Shown here: piece by piece, positions 1 to 6,329 of the stretch
Layout of the letters: each line of letters opens with the position of its first letter
Numbering within the stretch: the first letter of the stretch is position 1
NCBI GenBank assembly: GCA_028821815.1
Contig: JAPKEY010000078.1
Span: forward strand, 1 to 6,867
Direction of reading: 5' to 3'
Length of the DNA stretch: 6,867 nucleotides
From: Candidatus Poseidoniales archaeon
GTDB taxonomy: Archaea > Thermoplasmatota > Poseidoniia > Poseidoniales > Thalassarchaeaceae
Translations under genes and position numbers: made by a program
Notes under the pieces: generated by a model
Databases searched by the model: none
The model's input: only the letters and a program-made list of their open reading frames with translations
Told to the model about the DNA's origin: nothing

Positions 1-552
1 CCAGCGTCTTCCAAGTGAGTGTTCAATATTCATTTGATCAAGGATTCGGGCCACTACAAAGTCGACTAGGTCGTCAATACCCTGTGGATTATGATAAAAT
101 CCAGGGCTTGCAGGGAGTACCACAACACCCCATCTCGATAGTTTAGTCATGTTTTCCAGGTGAATTGTCGCATAGGGGGATTCACGTGGAACTACAATCA
201 GTGGCCGACGTTCCTTGAGAGCAACAAGTGCTGAACGGGTGACCAAGTTATCAGATATCCCGGCTGCGATTTTACTAATCGTAGTCCCGCTGGCTGGACA
301 GACAACATAATGATCAATTTTGGCAGAACCCGAAGCTGAACGTGCTGCGAGGTTGTCATTGTCCTCTAGAGAAACACCTGGAATATTTGCTAAATCAGCA
401 GCTTTCAGCCCCAATTCAAGGTCGAGATTGATACCCCCTTCACGTGTAACGATAAGAAGAACATCCCACTTGGCATCAGACAATGCACGTAGTAAACGTT
501 CGGCATACAGTGCGCCAGAAGCGCCGGTAACCGCAACGACTGCCTCTGGCAT
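1..552 (-). CDS. ubiX: UbiX/Pad1-family flavin prenyltransferase (3' end at window edge)
   Basis: UbiX joins a dimethylallyl group to FMN to make prenyl-FMN, the cofactor of UbiD-type decarboxylases; it is a soluble flavoprotein. Read on the minus strand from ATG at 552, 184 residues are visible and the last codon in the window is TGG at 1-3. The family is about 185-200 residues, so only the last few codons are missing. Visible hallmarks are the N-terminal Rossmann-like TGASGALY (9-16), the SKIAAGISDNLVTRSA stretch (93-108), VPRESP (121-126) and the C-terminal PASPGFY (147-153). GTG at 555 is an equally possible start; an ATG at 559 is out of frame. No good ribosome binding site precedes it. 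It begins 10 nt after the aminotransferase stop, so it is probably the distal gene of that run. No UbiD gene is in view. In archaea, prenyl-FMN also serves the UbiD-like anhydromevalonate phosphate decarboxylase, which would explain UbiX without ubiquinone synthesis; that role is inference. Confidence 0.93.
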   Translation of the reverse strand, partial: MPEAVVAVTGASGALYAERLLRALSDAKWDVLLIVTREGGINLDLELGLKAADLANIPGVSLEDNDNLAARSASGSAKIDHYVVCPASGTTISKIAAGISDNLVTRSALVALKERRPLIVVPRESPYATIHLENMTKLSRWGVVVLPASPGFYHNPQGIDDLVDFVVARILDQMNIEHSLGRRW

Positions 553-562
553 CACGCATGGC

Positions 563-1684
563 TCAAGCAATTCCTTCTTGAATGCTTGTTAGGAACCGTG
601 ACAGGACCGGCATTGCCGCATCAAATGCTTCAAAATCTCCCCCCCAAGCGATACGAAGGTAATCCTCCAGTCCGGCATGGAACATCCCACCGGGTGTTGC
701 AAGTAGTCCCAATGGCTTGCCATGTTCAGCCATTGCCAGTACCGCATTAGTTCCAATTGAAAACGCCCCAAAGATACCGAATGGTGGTGGCGTCCATTCA
801 ATCCCATGTGCATCTAGTACTTCGATCAATTTCGGTAAATTCTTCTCACGCGCCACCCAAATCGCGTCGAGCGCCTCATCTAAACGTGGGAATACTGCGC
901 CGGCAATCGATACAGAAGGTGCGCTGGCCATACCCTGCATATTTTGGAAGGCATGCTTAGCATTTTGGATGAATTTTGGTGCACCAATCATCCATCCAAA
1001 TCGAAGCGGACCAAGACCATATGTCTTGGTCAATGAGTTCACAGAGATTACATTTTCAGACCGCAAATACATTGGTCTATAGAATTCAGTCCCCTTTGCA
1101 GCATCCAGATACACTTCATCAGATACAATGTTGACGTCCGCTTTCGTTGTGGCATCAATTAACCAATCTTGGTCCTCTTCTGAAATCATCTCTCCAGTGG
1201 GGTTCATGACTGGTGTGAATACGATCACACCAACCTTTGGGAGGATATCCAACACCTCGTCACGATTCAATGTCCATGGTCCCGTATTTGGCCCTCGATG
1301 GAAAGGAATGACCTCACAACCGAGCAAACGTGCACATTGCGAAACAACGGCGAATGAAGGCATTTCGACACCAACCACCCGTGGCCCATTTTCAGGGAGT
1401 GCTGCCAGTATTGCCAAGGAAATCGATTGGCAAGCCCCATGAGCAATGCAGACTTGATTCAAATTTACATCATAGCGTTGCGCCACCCATTGAGCGGGGT
1501 TTACATCATTCTTCCAGAACCCCAACAAATCTTGAGGATTCAAGTCAAAATCCCATTCATGTGTAAATCCAGATTGAGATAGGTCATGGGGGCGATTTTC
1601 CTGTAAACGAGGAACATACCAAGAAAGGTAATCTACGGGTGGAATCCCATCACCACTAACCGGGCCACCGAGCCGCGGTTCCAT
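563..1684 (-). CDS. PLP-dependent aminotransferase, class I/II (fold type I)
   Basis: A full-length enzyme of 373 residues that should transfer an amino group between an amino acid and a 2-oxoacid using pyridoxal phosphate in the cytosol. Motifs in order are NPTG (161-164), SDEVY (188-192, with Asp189 for the PLP pyridine nitrogen and Tyr192), the Schiff-base lysine Lys220 in SLTK, the phosphate-side arginine in GPLRFGW (225-231), PGGMF (331-335), and the substrate-carboxylate arginine Arg344 in LRIAWGG. The N-terminus (PPVDYLSWYVPRLQENRPHD, then LSQSG) resembles the entry segment of capreomycidine synthase-like (VioD-type) aminotransferases, recalled rather than aligned, so the substrate cannot be named. 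The ATG at 1684 is 5 nt after the stop of the upstream membrane-protein gene, with GGTGAT 4 nt before it. The nearby 2-oxoacid dehydrogenase would suit an amino-acid-degrading role, but classical branched-chain aminotransferases belong to class IV, a different fold, so this should not be called IlvE. Confidence 0.93.
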   Translation of the reverse strand: MEPRLGGPVSGDGIPPVDYLSWYVPRLQENRPHDLSQSGFTHEWDFDLNPQDLLGFWKNDVNPAQWVAQRYDVNLNQVCIAHGACQSISLAILAALPENGPRVVGVEMPSFAVVSQCARLLGCEVIPFHRGPNTGPWTLNRDEVLDILPKVGVIVFTPVMNPTGEMISEEDQDWLIDATTKADVNIVSDEVYLDAAKGTEFYRPMYLRSENVISVNSLTKTYGLGPLRFGWMIGAPKFIQNAKHAFQNMQGMASAPSVSIAGAVFPRLDEALDAIWVAREKNLPKLIEVLDAHGIEWTPPPFGIFGAFSIGTNAVLAMAEHGKPLGLLATPGGMFHAGLEDYLRIAWGGDFEAFDAAMPVLSRFLTSIQEGIA

Positions 1685-1688
1685 CTAA

Positions 1689-1694
1689 ATCACC
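1689..1694 (-). promoter_or_regulatory. Shine-Dalgarno-like GGTGAT before the aminotransferase
   Basis: On the minus strand GGTGAT overlaps the TGA stop of the membrane-protein gene (1690-1692) and lies 4 nt before the aminotransferase ATG. It matches the complement of the conserved 16S 3' tail (AUCACC). It supports the start at 1684 and suggests translation is coupled to the gene before it. Confidence 0.5.
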
Positions 1695-2430
1695 GTCGAT
1701 TTATCTTAGCCAATAATCTCAACATTTCCAAGTAAATCCAGACGACTGTAACCAAAAGGCCGAAGACTGCTCTCCATTCCAAACTCTTTGGTGCTCCATT
1801 TTCGACTCCACGTTCTATGAAATCAAAGTCGGCCGCCAAACAAAGAGCGCCCAATCCGATTACGAGTAAAGAGAAGCCAATGCCGATGGGTCCACTTCCG
1901 TGGATGTAAGGGATCTGAGGTCCACCAACCAAAGCGAAAATGAGGGTAAGCATGTACACTAAGAAAACTGCAGACATGGCACTGAAAACCGCGATACGGA
2001 AATTATCGGTGACTACGATAATTCCCATTCTGTAAATCACCAACATGCCGCCAAATACAGCTGCAGTCAGCATGAATGCCTGAATTGCAATTCCTGGATA
2101 TGATGACTCAAATAATGTGGTAATTCCACCAAGGAAAAGGCCCTGTAAGGCAGCATATGTCAGAACTGCAATGGGGTTCTCTGCCAATCCAGTAAACAGC
2201 ATCACAAAGAAGAATATGAAGCCAGCAACCCACCCGACTACGCTCAGCAAGAATGCCAGTTCCGCATTTCCAGTGACAAATAAGCCGAAAACCGACATGC
2301 CGCTAATCATCATCACAAAGAATGTAATCAGTCCTTTTTCGGCAACACCCTCAATGGTCATCTTGTCTTGTACTAGATCTTGTATCGTGAAAACGGAATC
2401 ATTCAGAGCAGGGTTACTTGTACGGTACAT
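1690..2430 (-). CDS. Bax inhibitor-1/YccA-family integral membrane protein
   Basis: A 246-residue polytopic membrane protein. By eye there are seven hydrophobic segments, near residues 34-53, 58-79, 86-106, 112-132, 144-167, 183-201 and 220-238. The short soluble N-terminus has the TSNPAL motif (4-9), and the C-terminal part carries ADFDFIERGVENGAPKSLEW (200-219) followed by a last helix ending in YLEMLRLL. Both are hallmarks of the prokaryotic BaxI_1-type subgroup, as I recall the family. Members are linked to proton-sensitive calcium leak (Bacillus YetJ) and to membrane protease control (E. coli YccA), but most prokaryotic copies have no assigned role, so none is assigned here. The acidic residues Asp201, Asp203 and Glu206 by the sixth helix are candidates for ion or pH sensing. 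The ATG at 2430 is 25 nt after the lipB stop, with no clear ribosome binding site; the TGA ends 5 nt before the aminotransferase start. It therefore looks like the second gene of the lipB run. Confidence 0.9.
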   Translation of the reverse strand: MYRTSNPALNDSVFTIQDLVQDKMTIEGVAEKGLITFFVMMISGMSVFGLFVTGNAELAFLLSVVGWVAGFIFFFVMLFTGLAENPIAVLTYAALQGLFLGGITTLFESSYPGIAIQAFMLTAAVFGGMLVIYRMGIIVVTDNFRIAVFSAMSAVFLVYMLTLIFALVGGPQIPYIHGSGPIGIGFSLLVIGLGALCLAADFDFIERGVENGAPKSLEWRAVFGLLVTVVWIYLEMLRLLAKINRR

Positions 2431-2455
2431 GCAACTATGCAGAACTTGGTGGTTC

Positions 2456-3097
2456 TCAAGGCTTCGCTTCGTTTCGATTGAGACTTCCAGACATTACAGA
2501 TAGCAAGGATTCAATCAAATCATCACCCGATATGTCATATCCCAATCGATCCAAAGATGTGGTTGTTCCAGCACTGAGTCCACAACCATCTAATGTCTCG
2601 ACACGCCCCTTCGGTGTCGCATAGTTGATGGTGAACCCATGCCTCGAAACCCAGCGCATAAAAGCCAATCCTACAGACCCTACTTTAGCATCTGCAACCC
2701 ACACACCTTGCATTCTCTCATCTGTATCGGAATCGATTCCAAGTGGTGCGAGGGCTGAAACCGTCCATTGTTCCAATTTCGAGGTAATGCGCTTGACATT
2801 CGCTTCTCCCTCCAAGTCCCATTTGAAAATTGGATACACGACCAATTGCCCCGGCCCATGCCATGTGATTCCACCACCACGATCAACATCTGTGGTGGGG
2901 TAATTCGAGGGAACCACGACCCCATCTCGACGAGCACCGGGTCCGATGGTAACGATTTCGGGATGACTGCAAAACAGAAGGGTATCTGGGATTTCATCTC
3001 GCAATCTTTGCTGTTGTAATTCGCGCATCAGCAGTTCAGCATCAGGATAACTCGTGTGGCCAAGACGTCGGACTGCGACCACACGCTGCACCGCCAT
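2456..3097 (-). CDS. lipB: Lipoyl(octanoyl) transferase LipB
   Basis: LipB moves an octanoyl group from acyl carrier protein to the lysine of lipoyl domains; LipA then adds the two sulfurs. The 213-residue length is normal for the family. Visible signatures are VRRLGHTSYPDAELL at the N-terminus (9-23), SHPEIVTIGPG (44-54), the core RGGGITWHGPGQLVVYP (73-89), Lys138 in ADAKVGSVGL (the KIAAIG-type catalytic lysine), RWVSRHGFTIN (148-158), and the catalytic cysteine Cys172 in DGCGL followed by TSL. Both catalytic residues are present, so it should be active. Its likely client is the E2 lipoyl domain encoded about 2 kb away on the same strand. The ATG at 3097 puts the family's conserved start at residue 1-10; only a weak GGATG lies just upstream. 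It is the first gene of the left minus-strand run and diverges from the TerB-like gene. LipA is not in the window. Confidence 0.95.
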   Translation of the reverse strand: MAVQRVVAVRRLGHTSYPDAELLMRELQQQRLRDEIPDTLLFCSHPEIVTIGPGARRDGVVVPSNYPTTDVDRGGGITWHGPGQLVVYPIFKWDLEGEANVKRITSKLEQWTVSALAPLGIDSDTDERMQGVWVADAKVGSVGLAFMRWVSRHGFTINYATPKGRVETLDGCGLSAGTTTSLDRLGYDISGDDLIESLLSVMSGSLNRNEAKP

Positions 3098-3147
3098 GAC
3101 ATCCGGTGGGGGCGGTGGGGCATGAAGTAAATGGATTCAATAACAAG
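3098..3147. promoter_or_regulatory. Divergent intergenic region between lipB and the TerB-like gene
   Basis: This 50 nt gap, if the TerB-like gene starts at 3148, must hold or overlap the promoters for both divergent genes. On the minus strand a weak TATA-like ATTTACTT lies about 28-35 nt before the lipB ATG, which would fit a leaderless archaeal transcript; no convincing bacterial -35/-10 pair is seen. A G-rich tract, GGTGGGGGCGGTGGGG, fills 3105-3120 on the plus strand. A promoter here is inferred mainly from gene orientation. Confidence 0.3.
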
Positions 3148-3627
3148 ATGACAAAGCCGGGATACATGTTGCCAGATACTCTGCATATGTTCGACAAGGA
3201 AGACAGGAAAGCATACTGTCGTGTATTAGCCGCAGTCGCACTTGCAGATGGTCGTGTTTCTACTGAGGAATTTGCTAATTATGAGTCGCGAATGGGCATG
3301 GCTCTCCTTCCACCTGAGGAGCGCGTCATCTTACGTCAGGAATTGAAGCGTGGTCGGAGTTTCACCAACGCTGCTGATCACATGCATCCTGCCCATCTTA
3401 GAATCGCATTGCGAGATGCACTACTGATGGCCGCAGCCGACGGTCACTATGATGCACGCGAGATGGATGTCGTCAAGGAATTGGCACAAAAAGCCTCATT
3501 TTCAGAGGAAGACCTAGAGAATCTATACGATTGGATTGACGAAGGCTGGAAATGGATGAAGAAAGGTCGCAGCGTTCTATCTCTACCAGAGGATATTCAT
3601 CACTGGGGTACAGTCTACGAATCGTAA
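3148..3627 (+). CDS. TerB-like small helical protein, function unknown
   Basis: This gene of 159 codons, counted from ATG at 3148, encodes a soluble, probably all-helical protein. It has two TerB-type repeats: LAAVALADGRVSTEEF (27-42) and LLMAAADGHYDAREM (92-106). Each has the family's ADG turn followed by acidic residues (Glu40/Glu41 and Glu105) that in TerB proteins bind a divalent metal. The C-terminal tail is rich in Trp (YDWIDEGWKWMKK, then HHWG). There is no signal peptide or membrane segment. TerB domains occur in tellurite-resistance clusters, but many lone TerB-like proteins have no known role, and no other ter gene is here; tellurite resistance should not be assumed. Alternative starts are GTG 3106 (adds 14 residues encoded by the G-rich tract) and ATG 3166; none has a strong ribosome binding site. 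It is the only plus-strand gene. It diverges from lipB, and its TAA directly abuts the E3 stop on the other strand. Confidence 0.82.
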   Translation: MTKPGYMLPDTLHMFDKEDRKAYCRVLAAVALADGRVSTEEFANYESRMGMALLPPEERVILRQELKRGRSFTNAADHMHPAHLRIALRDALLMAAADGHYDAREMDVVKELAQKASFSEEDLENLYDWIDEGWKWMKKGRSVLSLPEDIHHWGTVYES

Positions 3628-5046
3628 TCAAACAGTATGAATTGCATGCCCCAAGGTCTTGAGCACACCTTCATGGAAGGATTCCGACATAGTTGGATGT
3701 GCGTGGATTGTTCCAGCGATATCCTCGAGGACTGCACCCATCTCTAATGCCAGAGTGAATTCCCCAGATAGTTCACTCACATGACTCCCTGTTGCTTGGA
3801 TACCGAGAATCACATGGTCACTTTCGCGTGCGACTACGCGCACGAAGCCCCCAGTCTTCTCCGCCTCCATCGTCAGAGCGCGACCATTCGCAGCTAGAGG
3901 GAATTTCCCAGTGATGATTTCTTCACCGGCTTCTACAGCTTCATCCGGCGTCAGTCCAACACAGATGATTTCAGGTTCTGTGAACACGATAGCTGGAATC
4001 GCAACTGGATCGAAGGAGCGCTTGTGACCTGCGAGAATCTCTGCTACCATCTCTCCTTGCGCGCTCGCGCGATGTGCCAGCATAGGTTCACCTGAGACGT
4101 CACCAATGGCAAAGACACCACGCATCGATGTCTTGCACTGGTCGTCGATTCGAATAAATCGCTCATCGGCATCCATCCGCAGACCCATTTTCTCCAGACC
4201 CCATCCGCGCGTATTCGGTTGTCGTCCAACAGTCACCAGGACCTTGTCGAATGTTTCTGCTTGTATTTCTCCGCCACCATCCTTCCAAGTAAGTTCCACC
4301 TTACCATCATTGACTTCCGCTCCCTGCGCAAGACAATTGACATGTGTGGTTACTCCATTCTTTCGTAACCACGTAACCAGTGGTCGACGCAATTCGTCAT
4401 CGAAAATTGCCAAGACTTTGTCGAGCCCTTCGATGACAGTCACCTCGGAACCGAGTCTTCGTAATGCGATTCCCAGTTCCAGTCCGATGTAACCTCCACC
4501 GATGACAGCAACCTTCTCAGGTAGTGCATCTAGATCCAGCGCACCGGTCGAGGAGCAGATATACTTCTCATCAAATTTCATGAATGGTAATTCGATTGGG
4601 GTTGAGCCGGTGGCGAGGATGACGTTCTCAGCTTCGATATTAACGGGTCCCTCCTTGGTTTCGACGGTACAATGCTTTGCATCCTTGAATGTGGCCCAGC
4701 CCGCGATGAGTCTCGCACCAGCATTTTTCAGTAGGTGTTCAACACCCTTGTTGAGTTTGGTCACAATATCATCCTTCCATGAGATGAGTTCTTTCATGTC
4801 CAAGGAGACTGAACCATCAATTTTCATACCCATGTGCCCATCCATGTGCTGGGCGAGATGATGCATTCTTTCTGAGGCGTGTATCAAAGCCTTTGATGGG
4901 ATACAGCCACGAATCAGACAGGTGCCGCCTGCTTTGTCACCTTCAACAATCACCGTATCTAGTCCGAGTTGAGCAGCACGAATCGCAGCGACATACCCAC
5001 CAGGGCCAGCGCCTATGACCAATACTTGACAAGATATATCTTCCAT
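3628..5046 (-). CDS. lpdA: Dihydrolipoyl dehydrogenase (E3)
   Basis: E3 reoxidises dihydrolipoyl-E2 with FAD and passes electrons to NAD+. At 472 residues it is of normal length. It shows the FAD site GAGPGG (12-17), the redox disulfide Cys43/Cys48 in GGTCLIRGCIPSK, the second FAD-binding ATGS (145-148), the NAD site GGGYIG (183-188), GRQPNT (274-279), AIGDV (313-317), and the C-terminal active-site HAHPTMSE with His450 and Glu455. The disulfide loop has Ile-Arg where many E3 enzymes have Asn-Val; the CxxxxC spacing is intact, so activity is expected. The ATG at 5046 lies 9 nt after the E2 stop, with GAGG at 5054-5057 at good spacing, so E2 and E3 are surely co-transcribed. It may also serve other lipoyl systems such as glycine cleavage. 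Its TGA (3628-3630) touches the TAA of the convergent TerB-like gene, and no terminator hairpin is seen at that junction. Confidence 0.96.
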   Translation of the reverse strand: MEDISCQVLVIGAGPGGYVAAIRAAQLGLDTVIVEGDKAGGTCLIRGCIPSKALIHASERMHHLAQHMDGHMGMKIDGSVSLDMKELISWKDDIVTKLNKGVEHLLKNAGARLIAGWATFKDAKHCTVETKEGPVNIEAENVILATGSTPIELPFMKFDEKYICSSTGALDLDALPEKVAVIGGGYIGLELGIALRRLGSEVTVIEGLDKVLAIFDDELRRPLVTWLRKNGVTTHVNCLAQGAEVNDGKVELTWKDGGGEIQAETFDKVLVTVGRQPNTRGWGLEKMGLRMDADERFIRIDDQCKTSMRGVFAIGDVSGEPMLAHRASAQGEMVAEILAGHKRSFDPVAIPAIVFTEPEIICVGLTPDEAVEAGEEIITGKFPLAANGRALTMEAEKTGGFVRVVARESDHVILGIQATGSHVSELSGEFTLALEMGAVLEDIAGTIHAHPTMSESFHEGVLKTLGHAIHTV

Positions 5047-5053
5047 ATTGACG

Positions 5054-5057
5054 CCTC
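5054..5057 (-). promoter_or_regulatory. Ribosome binding site of E3
   Basis: GAGG on the minus strand lies 7 nt before the E3 ATG and overlaps the E2 stop codon TGA (5056-5058). This supports the start at 5046 and implies translational coupling from E2 to E3. Confidence 0.6.
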
Positions 5058-6327
5058 AGAGAATCGAGATTGGATGCTCGAGTAATTGCTTCAGTGCCTG
5101 CACAAGTGCCGCTCCATCCGCTCCATCAACAACACGGTGATCCCATGATGAGGACAGATTCATCATCCTTCGAATGGTGATTTTACCATCGATGACTACA
5201 GCTCTATCATTTGCCTTGTGTACACCTAGAATTCCAACCTCTGGATGATTGATAATGGGTGTGGCACCTAAACCGCCATCACGGCCAAGGCTGGTGATGG
5301 TGAATGTCGAACCTGTCAAATCATCTAGGTTGGCACTTCCATCTCTTGCAGCGCTTGCAACCCGGATAAGTTCGGATCCAGTTTCCCAAATCGTCTTCGC
5401 TTCGACGTGTTTGACGACAGGCACATACAACCCCCGATCAGTTGTCGTTGCGATTCCAATATTGATTGCACTATGGAGTGACAGAATCTCATTTTGGTCA
5501 TTATATCTGGCATTGCATCCTCCGTGTTCACCTTGGAACAATTTGACAAGAGCTTGCATGATGAAGGGCAGGTAAGTCAACTTCGGTTGTTCTTCTGTGC
5601 GATTGGCGTTCATCCATTGTCTGAGGGCTTCAAGGTCTGTCACGTCAACTTCTTCGAAATACGAGAAATGGGGAATTGTAGTGTATGATTTGGTCATTTG
5701 TTCAGCAATCTTTCTACGCAGACCAACCACTGGAACTTCGGTCACACCTGAGCGTTCTTGCCCCGGCATGCTAATCGGTAATCCACCAACAGTTTGCGGT
5801 CGTGTCAGATATGCATCAAGATCATCATGTGTGATACGCCCTGCTGGTCCTGAACCACTAACCTGGGAAAGTGAGACACCTTCCTCTTTGGCTCGTCGAC
5901 GGACTACTGGTGAAGCCAGTGGTCTGCGTGATGTATCAGGTGCAGTGACCGGTTCAGGTGCAGGCGTAGGTGCTGATTTTGGGGTGGGGACAGTAGTTGG
6001 AGGCGCAGGTGCTGGTTCAGGCGTTGGCTCTGGTTCAGGCATTGGTTCTGGTTCAGGCTCCGGTTCAGCCGCAGCACTCCCTTCACCATCGACCTCGAAT
6101 TCGATCAGTGGTGCGCCTACAGCAATCATGTCGCCAATGGCTCCGTAGAGTTTGGAAACCTTCCCGTCAACCGTGCTGCCTATTCCAACTGTAGCCTTGT
6201 CGGTCATGATGTCAACCATTTCTTGATCTTCGACGACAGTGTCACCAACAGCGACGTGCCAAGCGGTAATTTCCCCCTCGACAACGCCTTCTCCAATATC
6301 TGGTAATTTGAATACATGCAAACCCAT
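5056..6327 (-). CDS. bkdB: 2-oxoacid dehydrogenase E2 acyltransferase (branched-chain type)
   Basis: E2 is the structural core that carries acyl groups on a lipoyl arm and transfers them to CoA. From ATG 6327 it has 423 residues. Domains in order are a single lipoyl domain (about 1-80, with lipoyl-lysine Lys44 in DIMTDKATV), a Pro/Glu then Pro/Ala linker (about 84-130), an E1/E3-binding domain (about 135-175, ASPVVRRRAKEEGV through GRITHDDLDAYL), a second linker, and the catalytic domain (about 197-423) with SSSWDHRVVDGADG, where His397 and Asp401 are the catalytic pair. The start MGLHVFKLPDIGEGVVEGEI resembles BkdB-type E2 proteins, and the E1 beta upstream agrees. Pyruvate or acetoin cannot be fully excluded as substrate source. 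Longer starts to 6423 would add residues unlike the family. GGAGGA ends 6 nt before ATG 6327 and directly abuts ATG 6333, so 6327 is preferred. The stop is 9 nt before E3. Confidence 0.95.
   Translation of the reverse strand: MGLHVFKLPDIGEGVVEGEITAWHVAVGDTVVEDQEMVDIMTDKATVGIGSTVDGKVSKLYGAIGDMIAVGAPLIEFEVDGEGSAAAEPEPEPEPMPEPEPTPEPAPAPPTTVPTPKSAPTPAPEPVTAPDTSRRPLASPVVRRRAKEEGVSLSQVSGSGPAGRITHDDLDAYLTRPQTVGGLPISMPGQERSGVTEVPVVGLRRKIAEQMTKSYTTIPHFSYFEEVDVTDLEALRQWMNANRTEEQPKLTYLPFIMQALVKLFQGEHGGCNARYNDQNEILSLHSAINIGIATTTDRGLYVPVVKHVEAKTIWETGSELIRVASAARDGSANLDDLTGSTFTITSLGRDGGLGATPIINHPEVGILGVHKANDRAVVIDGKITIRRMMNLSSSWDHRVVDGADGAALVQALKQLLEHPISIL
6014..6068. repeat. 18-nt-period repeat encoding the E2 Pro-Glu linker
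   Basis: On the plus strand GGTTCAGGC recurs at 6014, 6032 and 6050 (18 nt apart), with a further GGTTCAG at 6062. In the minus-strand gene this encodes alternating Pro-Glu with a six-residue period. It is a coding low-complexity repeat that forms the flexible arm of the lipoyl domain, not a mobile or CRISPR repeat. A related GGTTCAGG at 5951 lies in the next, Ala-rich part of the linker. Confidence 0.75.
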
Positions 6328-6329
6328 TT

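Noticed and set aside
320..592. Plus-strand 90-codon open frame
   Set aside because: It lies antisense to ubiX, which has clear family motifs; the composition looks like a shadow.
2441..2456. Inverted repeat AGAAC/GTTCT with a 6-nt loop between lipB and the membrane-protein gene
   Set aside because: The stem is only 5 bp with no T-run after it; it is not a credible terminator, and the genes look co-transcribed.
3131..3151. Six-codon open frame (Met-Asp-Ser-Ile-Thr-Arg) overlapping the TerB-like ATG as ATGA
   Set aside because: It is too short, has no good ribosome binding site, and is likely to occur by chance; not enough to claim a regulatory leader.
3106..3627. Tellurite resistance function for the TerB-like gene
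   Set aside because: No other ter genes are nearby, and lone TerB-domain proteins are common without such a role.
5597..6148. Plus-strand 183-codon open frame rich in Gly-Ser
   Set aside because: It is the antisense shadow of the E2 gene; the Gly-Ser run is only the complement of the Pro-Glu linker repeat.
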